From: Candidatus Zixiibacteriota bacterium
GTDB lineage: Bacteria > Zixibacteria > MSB-5A5 > GN15 > FEB-12
Direction of reading: 5' to 3'
Length of the DNA stretch: 8,082 bases
Assembly (NCBI GenBank): GCA_030619345.1
Contig: JAUXBO010000100.1
Span: 1-8,082 of the forward strand
Shown: piece by piece, positions 1 through 5,913 of the stretch
Layout: every line of letters starts with the position of its first letter
How positions within the stretch are numbered: the first letter of the stretch is position 1
Position numbers and translations under genes: made by a program
Notes under the pieces: generated by a model
Seen by the model: the letters and a program-made list of their open reading frames with translations, nothing else
Databases searched by the model: none
Told to the model about the DNA's origin: nothing

Positions 1-1343
1 ACCGTTCCGACCAGTTCATCGGTTAAATCTTGATCGGTACTCTCCACTATTAGTCTATAGATCGGCTCCGTATTGGAAGTCCTTATCTGAATCCAGCCAT
101 TTTTGAAATCAAGCCGAATTCCGTCTCGCCGATCAGCTTTGGCCTTACCTACTATTGAATTTACCGTCTTTTCAAAACGGCTCATTCGAGTTGCAAAATC
201 AGTGGGTAAGGGCGCTTTGGTCTTTATATTATAATACTTGGGAAAGGTTTCGACAAGGGCGACTAAATCGGACTTTTCTTCGGCCAGGCAGGACAGGGTC
301 ATCGCCGCCGCCACCAGGCAGTCTCTCCCGGCGTGAAAAGAGGGGTATATTACACCGCCATTCCCCTCGCCGCCGATCACTGCTTTCTTTTGATGCATCA
401 TCTGGACTACGTTGGCTTCCCCTACTTTGGCATAATAGAGTCTGGACCCGGCCTCTCTGGCAGTATCGGCCGTAACATTCGAAGTCGATAGATTAATAAC
501 CGTATTGCCCTTTCGATGACGCAGCAGGTGACGCACAGCGATAGCAAGGGTCAACTCTTCACTGATCGGCTGCCCAAATTGGTCCACCAATGCCAACCGG
601 TCTGCATCCGGATCACAGGCCATGCCGAGGTCAGCCTTATGCCTGTGCACAGCGCGACCAAGCTGGGCCAGGTTCCGCGGAGTCGGTTCCGGTTCGTGAA
701 CGAAGTTACCATCCCCTTTACAGTTTATACAGATTACTTCGGCATTCAAACGGTCGAGCAACTCTGGCAGCGCTTCGGATCCGGCTCCGTTGATGGCATC
801 GACCACAACCCGAAATTTACGCCGCTTGATAGCCGACTTACTGAGATTTTTTAGAGCGAGCGTCTGTTTGATGTGTCGTTCGATCCAGTCCGACTGATAA
901 GTGACGACACCAATTTTGTCATGTGGTTTGTAGGCAAAGCGAGCCGATTCAAAAATACGATCCAGCTTTTTGTATTGAGCGGGGGTGATAAATTCTCCGG
1001 TAGCGTTAAAAAACTTCAACGCGTTCCAGGGAGCCGGATTGTGCGATGCGGTCAGGCAAATGCCACCGGCTGCCTTCAATTGTTTTACGGCAATCTCAAC
1101 TGTCGGGGTTGGCACGATACCAATATCAATTACATCCAGACCGACTGAGAGTAATCCGGAGATCGCGGCTGAGTTGAACATCTCGCCGGTCGGACGACTG
1201 TCCCTGCCAACAACTACTTTCCCGCCTCCAAGCAGACTGCCGAACGCTGCTCCGTACGAAACGACCAGGGTTGGATCGAGCCCGGCACCAACGATTCCTC
1301 GAACCCCGGAAGTAGATTTTACTAAACAAATTTTCTTAGGCAT
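1..1343 (-). CDS. glmM: Archaeal-type phosphoglucosamine mutase / phosphohexose mutase, 3' end cut by window edge
   Basis: This alpha-D-phosphohexomutase family enzyme interconverts hexose 6- and 1-phosphates in the cytoplasm, most likely glucosamine-6-P to glucosamine-1-P for UDP-GlcNAc, or mannose-6-P to mannose-1-P. The frame is open from ATG at 1343 to the edge, giving 447 codons and no stop. All four family sites are visible: the N-terminal SGVRG loop (residues 12-16), the phosphoserine loop TASHNP (98-103, Ser100), the metal loop DPDADR (244-249) and the sugar loop GGEGNGG (324-330). The C-terminal phosphate loop RTSNTEP (421-427) is also present, so probably only a few residues are missing. 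The GGEGNGG loop matches the archaeal-type GlmM/ManB group rather than classical bacterial GlmM, whose loop is GGEQSGH. The start is supported by GGTGA six bases upstream. Family assignment is firm. Substrate is inference, since this group mixes GlcN, Man and Glc specificities. Confidence 0.92.
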   Translation of the reverse strand, partial: MPKKICLVKSTSGVRGIVGAGLDPTLVVSYGAAFGSLLGGGKVVVGRDSRPTGEMFNSAAISGLLSVGLDVIDIGIVPTPTVEIAVKQLKAAGGICLTASHNPAPWNALKFFNATGEFITPAQYKKLDRIFESARFAYKPHDKIGVVTYQSDWIERHIKQTLALKNLSKSAIKRRKFRVVVDAINGAGSEALPELLDRLNAEVICINCKGDGNFVHEPEPTPRNLAQLGRAVHRHKADLGMACDPDADRLALVDQFGQPISEELTLAIAVRHLLRHRKGNTVINLSTSNVTADTAREAGSRLYYAKVGEANVVQMMHQKKAVIGGEGNGGVIYPSFHAGRDCLVAAAMTLSCLAEEKSDLVALVETFPKYYNIKTKAPLPTDFATRMSRFEKTVNSIVGKAKADRRDGIRLDFKNGWIQIRTSNTEPIYRLIVESTDQDLTDELVGT

Positions 1344-1349
1344 ATTTTG

Positions 1350-1354
1350 TCACC
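1350..1354 (-). promoter_or_regulatory. Ribosome binding site of the mutase gene
   Basis: The minus strand reads GGTGA followed by a six-base spacer (CAAAAT) and then ATG at 1343. It is a good partial Shine-Dalgarno match at normal spacing and supports the chosen mutase start. The same TGA ends a short 26-codon open frame (1430-1350). Confidence 0.6.
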
Positions 1355-1385
1355 AATTCATCTTCTTGATTTTATGATAGGCACC

Positions 1386-1414
1386 TATATAAGCGATTCC
1401 ACCTATTTGACCAA
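1386..1414 (-). promoter_or_regulatory. Weak candidate sigma-70-type promoter for the mutase gene
   Basis: The minus strand carries TTGGTC (1414-1409), a 17-base spacer and TATATA (1391-1386), about 40 bases before the mutase ATG. The -35 match is 3 of 6 and the -10 match 4 of 6, so only the spacing and position are really good. If real, it would let the mutase be transcribed independently of the exporter-phosphatase genes upstream. This is inference, and such matches occur by chance. Confidence 0.22.
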
Positions 1415-1468
1415 CAATATCTTTGGACATAGTGCTAACGGCACCAAGAACGGGGGGCTTTTTTTGAA

Positions 1469-2275
1469 CTACTTTTCGATTAGAGCCGTTCTAAGGCTCC
1501 GGTGAATATTCCCGTTTGTGGCCAGAATGTCGTTGCCGTAAATTGAATATCGGCCGCCGTCAATACGCGTGATTTTCCCGCCTGCTTCCTGAACTATAAG
1601 CAATCCGGCGGCAGCATCCCAGGGAGCCAGACGCAACTCCCAAAACCCGTCGAATCTTCCCGCCGCCAGCCAGCAGAGGTCCAGCGCTGCCGAACCGGCC
1701 CGTCGCACCGCCTGAGCTTTTTTGATTACCCGTGAAAAGTATCCAATATTATTTTTGCGGGCGGTGGCAATATCATAGGCAAAACCGGTGGACAGCATGG
1801 AACGGCTCAATCGGGATTGCCCCGAAACAGAAATACGGGTGTTGTTTAACCTCGCTCCGCATCCCAATGCCGCTGAAAATAGCTCATCTCGCTCAGGATC
1901 AAAGACAACCGCCACTATTACTGTCCCGCGATACTCCAATGCTATTGAAACCGAGTAAACTGGAAAACCGTGCGAGTAGTTCACGGTCCCATCAAGGGGG
2001 TCAATGATCCAACGAAAATCGGAGTCACGTTGATTGCTTCCGGCTTCTTCGGACAAAATTGAATGCTCGGCAAACTCTGAGTTGATTCGGGAGAGAATAT
2101 ACTTTTCGGATTTTAGATCAAACTCGGTGACCGGATCGATCCGACCTTTGAACGAGACCCGCTTCTTGCGATTAAACCCATCTTTTAGTATCTCTCCTGC
2201 GCCGAGAGCGATAGACTCGGCGGATTTCCTTATCCGGTTGATTTCGGTTTTACTGATTTTCGGTTTTGTAGTCAT
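1469..2275 (-). CDS. suhB: Inositol monophosphatase family (SuhB-like) sugar/polyol phosphatase
   Basis: This cytoplasmic Mg2+-dependent phosphatase hydrolyses inositol-1-phosphate or related sugar and polyol phosphates. It has 268 residues, the usual SuhB length (about 267). Metal-binding motifs appear in the expected order: SEEAG (residues 75-79), IDPLDGT (91-97, with Asp92 and Asp95) and WDAAAG (219-224, with Asp220). The family segment GSAALDL followed by GRFDGFWE lies just before the last motif. The ATG at 2275 is nine bases after the stop of the second exporter gene. There is no good Shine-Dalgarno match there, so translation may depend on ribosomes finishing the upstream gene (inference). 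Other members of the superfamily (CysQ, histidinol-phosphatase, archaeal-type FBPase) share the core motifs, so the substrate is uncertain. The suhB symbol denotes family resemblance, not proven function. Confidence 0.93.
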   Translation of the reverse strand: MTTKPKISKTEINRIRKSAESIALGAGEILKDGFNRKKRVSFKGRIDPVTEFDLKSEKYILSRINSEFAEHSILSEEAGSNQRDSDFRWIIDPLDGTVNYSHGFPVYSVSIALEYRGTVIVAVVFDPERDELFSAALGCGARLNNTRISVSGQSRLSRSMLSTGFAYDIATARKNNIGYFSRVIKKAQAVRRAGSAALDLCWLAAGRFDGFWELRLAPWDAAAGLLIVQEAGGKITRIDGGRYSIYGNDILATNGNIHRSLRTALIEK

Positions 2276-2284
2276 ACGTTCTGA

Positions 2285-4090
2285 TTACTTGGCCAGCGGC
2301 GCTGCGGCAGCAGGTGTTTCCTGATTCTTAAACTGCAATTTGTAAAGTCTGGAATATATTCCGTCAGCTCTGAGCAATTCATTGTGCCGACCCGATTCAC
2401 GCAGTTCACCGTGGTGGAAAACCAGAATTTTGTCGGCTTTCTCAATGGTCGACAATCGATGAGCAATAATTATCGAAGTTCTATTTTTTAGTAGTTCGCT
2501 GAGGGCCTTTTGAATCAATCGCTCGGTCTCAGTATCCACCGAGCTGGTGGCCTCATCAAGCATCAAAATATCGGGATCAAAAGCCAGGGCTCGGGCAAAC
2601 GACAACAACTGTTTCTGCCCCGTCGACAGTGTGGCTCCTCGCTCCCGGACCTCGGTAAAGATATCTTTCTCGGGATCGGTCATAAAGCGATCATATCCGA
2701 CCCGCTCCAACGCCTCTCGCACCCGCTGGTCAGAGATACTCTGATTACGTAACCTGACGTTTCCAGCAATATCGCCCTGAAAAAGAAAGACATCCTGCAT
2801 GACCAGACCGAGATGTCCACGCAGTTTGTCGAGGGCTAACTGCGGAATCGGAACTGAGTCCAGTTTGATAGACCCCTTCTGATAATCATAGAACCGGTAC
2901 AACAGTGACATCAGACTGGTCTTTCCGGCTCCGGTCGCACCGACGATAGCGACTTTCTCTCCCGGTTCGACACTAAAGCTGACATCTTTCAACACCCAGT
3001 CCTCGTTGTTGTAAGCAAACCAGAGATTCTCGACTTCGATTTTCCCCTTAAATTCTGAGATCTTTTTCGGATTTTCGCTTTCCGTAATCGCCGGTGAAAC
3101 ATCAAGTAGATCAAATATCCGCTCTGACGAAGCCATTGATGCTTGTAAGATGTTATATTTCTCGCTCAGATCTCGAATAGGTCGCCAAAACATTTCGACC
3201 AGATACATAAACGCCACCAGTTCGCCGAAAGTAAGGAAACTCTCTGAAATTCGTACACCGCCAAAATAGAGCAACAGCCCGACCGACAGCGCTCCGATGA
3301 TTTCGATCGTGGGATAAAATATGGCGTAATACAGTACGGACCTATGATGCTGCTGTCTGAGATCAAGATTGATTTCATCAAATCTATCGAATGTTCTTTT
3401 CTCGCGAGTGAAGAGCTGAACCAGATTGATGCCGGTGATATGTTCCTGAACAAATGCATTCAGTCGGGCCAGTTCCAACCGCACTTGGCGGTATGCATCG
3501 CGGGCTCGTTCTCTGAATATAAGAGTGACCCAGATCAAAATAGGTACAGTCACAAAAGTAATAAGAGCCAACTGCCAGTTCAGATAAAGAAGCGATGATA
3601 TAATAAGCACCAGCATGAAAATATCGCCCAGTACGGAAACGACGCCTGAAGAGAATAATTCATTGAGCGTATTGATATCATTGGTAACGCGCGTTACCAG
3701 GCGACCGACCGGATTGCGGTCGAAATACCCGAGATGCAGGCGCTGCATATGGCGAAACACTTTTATCCGAATATCATGCTGAACTTTTTGCCCCAGCCAG
3801 GCGGTCCCATAGATTTGAGCAAAACTGGTCAGGAATACTATTGCGATTACAACCAGATACTTTATTGCCACCATTCTGAATCCGGACGGATCGGGATTCA
3901 ATATGTAATCATCAATACCATCCTTGGTGAGAAATCCGACATAAATCTGGAAAATGGAGTTAATAAGAAGAGCCGTAACCGACAGCGCGACCACCATTCG
4001 ATAGGGCTTGACGAATTTCATCAGCCGCCGCATCAGTCGGGAATCATACGCCTTTCCCAACTGTTCTTCTTCATGAAAACCGGCTGACAT
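2285..4090 (-). CDS. ABC exporter half-transporter, catalytically intact subunit (MdlB / YheH / TM288-like)
   Basis: This inner-membrane ABC exporter subunit has a membrane domain fused to an ATPase domain in 601 residues, normal for type IV half-transporters. Six hydrophobic segments lie near residues 31-53, 73-95, 148-170, 172-192, 255-277 and 286-302. The ATPase domain shows an A-loop Tyr360, Walker A GATGAGKTS (384-392), Q-loop Gln432, signature LSTGQ (488-492), Walker B ILMLD (508-512) with catalytic Glu513, and His544. The signature departs from LSGGQ at its third position, and the following KQLLSFARAL resembles the YheH/TM288/MdlB branch. It therefore looks like the partner of the upstream subunit, supplying the working Walker B of the heterodimer. 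It ends in a short Pro/Ala-rich tail. Its ATG overlaps the previous stop as TAATG, with GGAGA seven bases upstream. Substrate is unknown; multidrug export is known for related pairs, and lipid or peptide export is equally possible. Confidence 0.95.
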   Translation of the reverse strand: MSAGFHEEEQLGKAYDSRLMRRLMKFVKPYRMVVALSVTALLINSIFQIYVGFLTKDGIDDYILNPDPSGFRMVAIKYLVVIAIVFLTSFAQIYGTAWLGQKVQHDIRIKVFRHMQRLHLGYFDRNPVGRLVTRVTNDINTLNELFSSGVVSVLGDIFMLVLIISSLLYLNWQLALITFVTVPILIWVTLIFRERARDAYRQVRLELARLNAFVQEHITGINLVQLFTREKRTFDRFDEINLDLRQQHHRSVLYYAIFYPTIEIIGALSVGLLLYFGGVRISESFLTFGELVAFMYLVEMFWRPIRDLSEKYNILQASMASSERIFDLLDVSPAITESENPKKISEFKGKIEVENLWFAYNNEDWVLKDVSFSVEPGEKVAIVGATGAGKTSLMSLLYRFYDYQKGSIKLDSVPIPQLALDKLRGHLGLVMQDVFLFQGDIAGNVRLRNQSISDQRVREALERVGYDRFMTDPEKDIFTEVRERGATLSTGQKQLLSFARALAFDPDILMLDEATSSVDTETERLIQKALSELLKNRTSIIIAHRLSTIEKADKILVFHHGELRESGRHNELLRADGIYSRLYKLQFKNQETPAAAAPLAK

Positions 4091-5859
4091 TACATTGTCT
4101 CCAATTCGGCTGCCATCAACTGTGATCGGTATAGAGCGGCGTAGTCGCCGCCGGAGTTAATCAACTCCTCGTGCCCGCCGCGCTCTTTGATTTTCCCGTC
4201 TTCCAGATAGATAATAATGTCCGCCTCCTTCACGGCGGAAACACGGTGCGAAATTATGATTGAGGTTCTCCCCTTGAGTACTTCTCTTATCCGATTGTTA
4301 ATCTCGTGTTCTGTCTCGGTATCTACAGCACTGGTGGCGTCATCAAGTATCAGAATTGCCGGGTCGGTGATAATGGCTCGCGCAATAGAAGTTCGCTGTT
4401 TTTGTCCACCCGACAGCGTGATACCGCGTTCGCCAACAATCGTGTCAAAGCGGTCCGGGAAAGAGTCAACGTCCTTGAATAGCGCGGCCGTTGTTGCCGC
4501 CGCTCCAACTGAAGATTCATCGGCGTTATCGAGACCAAAGGCAATGTTGTTTTTTATCGTGTCACTGAATAAGAACGGCTCCTGGGTAGCAACGCCGATT
4601 TGCCTGCGAAGAGTCTGGAGATCCCAATCGTTTATGTCGACACCGTCGATAAAGAGCTGCCCCGGGTTGACCGGATATAGTCTTGGGAGCATTGACACCA
4701 AACTGGTCTTGCCTGACCCTGTGGCACCCACAATGCCGAGAGATTGGCCGGGCTTAACATCCAAACTTATATTCTTGAGAACGGCGCTTCCGTTATAGGC
4801 AAAAGTGAGGTCACGAAACTCGATATGCCCTTTCATTTTTCCTCTGTATGCTTCTTCGCGGTGAGATTCTGTATCCGGGGAGATGGCGAAAATCTTATTT
4901 ATTCTCTTTAATGAGGCGGTACCGCGCTGATAGAGCGACACCACCCATCCAAGCGCTATCACCGGCCACAGAATGATGGACAGGTAGCCGAAAAATGCGA
5001 CCATAGTACCCAGACTGATTTCATCGTTCATTACCGCCAGCCCACCGAAGTAAAAGACCGACAGATATGAGAGCGACGCTGTCAGCCGCATGACCGGCAC
5101 GAAGATTCCCTGTAGTTTGGCAAGCGCCATGTTCAATCGAATATATAGCGAAGAATGCTGCGCAAAGTTCTCAATCTCCTCTTCTTCCTGACGATACGCC
5201 TTGACCACTCGTATTCCAGAGAGGTTTTCCTGGGCCGTGGTCGTCAATTGAGAAAACTGTTCCTGAATCTGCATTGATCTTCGGTGCAGCAGATTTGAGA
5301 TCAGGTTCACGGCAATGGGAAGGATGACCAGCGGAATCGCGGCGTACAGCGTCAAAGATGGCGAGAGATAAATCATCACCGAAAACGAGATAACGAGTTT
5401 AAAAAATGCATCGGACATATACATGATGCCGGGACCAATCATCTGGCGGATTGCCTCCAGATCGTTGGTCGAGTGAGCCATTATGTCGCCGGTTCGATTG
5501 CGATGATAAAATGAAGGGGATAGTCTTAGGAGATGGGCCATCAAGTCTGAGCGAAGATCGTATTCCACAAAACGAGACATCCAGATGATAGTTCTTCGCA
5601 TCATAAACCGAAAAACAGCCGCGCCCAGCGCAAGGCCAAATATGATCAGCACCAGTTTTAGAATCTGGTTAAGGTTGGCACCGGCTTCAAGAAGGTCAAA
5701 AACCTCCTTAGTCAGGTAAGGCGCGTAGAGTGAAAGGAGGTTGGTGGCCAGAACGGCGATCCCGCCCAAAATCAGGTAGTGACGATATTTGCCCAGATAC
5801 CGAGTTACGGTGGAGAATCCAATCTGGTTGTTTGAGTCCGCGTTGCTTTTCTTATCCAT
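4090..5859 (-). CDS. ABC exporter half-transporter, degenerate-site subunit (MdlA / YheI / TM287-like)
   Basis: This is the first subunit of an inner-membrane ABC exporter, 589 residues, with a membrane domain followed by an ATPase domain. Six hydrophobic segments lie near residues 26-46, 65-86, 145-165, 167-190, 251-275 and 284-309. ATPase motifs are the A-loop Tyr355, Walker A GATGSGKTS (378-386), Q-loop Gln426, VGERG (475-479), signature LSGGQ (482-486), Walker B ILILD (502-506) and His538. The residue after Walker B is Asp507, where an active site has Glu. The same Glu-to-Asp change is known in TM287, MdlA and the YheI/BmrC branch of heterodimeric exporters, so it is expected here rather than a defect. 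The gene overlaps the next subunit by one base. The start is ATG at 5859, 54 bases after the preceding gene. No strong Shine-Dalgarno is seen, so start certainty is moderate. Substrate is unknown. Confidence 0.95.
   Translation of the reverse strand: MDKKSNADSNNQIGFSTVTRYLGKYRHYLILGGIAVLATNLLSLYAPYLTKEVFDLLEAGANLNQILKLVLIIFGLALGAAVFRFMMRRTIIWMSRFVEYDLRSDLMAHLLRLSPSFYHRNRTGDIMAHSTNDLEAIRQMIGPGIMYMSDAFFKLVISFSVMIYLSPSLTLYAAIPLVILPIAVNLISNLLHRRSMQIQEQFSQLTTTAQENLSGIRVVKAYRQEEEEIENFAQHSSLYIRLNMALAKLQGIFVPVMRLTASLSYLSVFYFGGLAVMNDEISLGTMVAFFGYLSIILWPVIALGWVVSLYQRGTASLKRINKIFAISPDTESHREEAYRGKMKGHIEFRDLTFAYNGSAVLKNISLDVKPGQSLGIVGATGSGKTSLVSMLPRLYPVNPGQLFIDGVDINDWDLQTLRRQIGVATQEPFLFSDTIKNNIAFGLDNADESSVGAAATTAALFKDVDSFPDRFDTIVGERGITLSGGQKQRTSIARAIITDPAILILDDATSAVDTETEHEINNRIREVLKGRTSIIISHRVSAVKEADIIIYLEDGKIKERGGHEELINSGGDYAALYRSQLMAAELETM
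4098..4102 (-). promoter_or_regulatory. Ribosome binding site inside the upstream exporter gene
   Basis: GGAGA lies on the minus strand seven bases before the ATG at 4090, within the last codons of the upstream exporter gene. With the TAATG overlap at 4092-4088 it fixes the start of the second subunit. It also suggests translational coupling, which would favour equal production of the two partners. Confidence 0.7.
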
Positions 5860-5871
5860 TTATGACAATCT

Positions 5872-5900
5872 AAGATATGGTTGCCGTTATGGACAGTTAA
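5872..5900 (-). promoter_or_regulatory. Weak candidate promoter before the exporter genes
   Basis: In the 54-base gap between the unknown protein and the exporter, the minus strand reads TTAACT (5900-5895), a 17-base spacer and TATCTT (5877-5872), each matching the sigma-70 consensus at 4 of 6 positions. The -10 box ends only 12 bases before the ATG at 5859, so the leader would be very short, consistent with the lack of a clear Shine-Dalgarno. No terminator hairpin is visible in the gap, so read-through from the upstream gene is also possible. Low confidence. Confidence 0.2.
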
Positions 5901-5913
5901 ACAAGGCTTGGAT

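Larger units (their letters stand above)
1344..1468. other. 125-base gap between phosphatase and mutase genes
   Basis: This is the longest non-coding stretch in the window. On the minus strand it starts with A7-G-C6 just after the phosphatase stop, then a 26-codon open frame from ATG at 1430 to TGA at 1350, which reads MSKDIVGQIGG at its start and KKMNW at its end. The mutase ribosome binding site overlaps the end of that frame. A short pairing of GTGC with GCAC around a five-base loop lies at about 1431-1443 and is too weak to be a terminator. No intrinsic terminator is seen, so read-through from the phosphatase gene is possible. Whether the short frame is translated cannot be told from sequence alone. 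Confidence 0.5.

Noticed and set aside
1..1343. Possible frameshifted or decayed mutase
   Set aside because: Reading the minus strand codon by codon from 1343 gives an uninterrupted frame with all catalytic motifs in order. It is truncated only by the window edge.
155..1377. Several short plus-strand frames suggesting small genes at the left edge
   Set aside because: The minus strand is a single open frame with every phosphohexomutase motif across this region. It has no in-window stop codon and simply runs off the edge, so the plus-strand frames are its shadows.
1451..1465. Plus-strand G6-C-T7 resembling the end of an intrinsic terminator
   Set aside because: There is no matching C-rich arm upstream to form a stem, and no plus-strand gene would need it.
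4570..4620. Asp in place of catalytic Glu in the first exporter subunit considered as a sign of a dead gene
   Set aside because: The change is the normal state of one subunit in heterodimeric exporters such as TM287/288 and MdlAB. All other motifs and the frame are intact. The residue itself is encoded near 4339-4341.
4217..4798. Plus-strand open frame of 193 codons
   Set aside because: It lies entirely antisense to the ATPase domain of the first exporter subunit, whose frame carries all ABC motifs. Its translation shows no recognisable family features.
5860..5913. Possible terminator in the gap before the exporter genes (CAAG and CTTG separated by one base)
   Set aside because: The pairing is four bases with an impossible one-base loop and no T-run follows, so it cannot be an intrinsic terminator.
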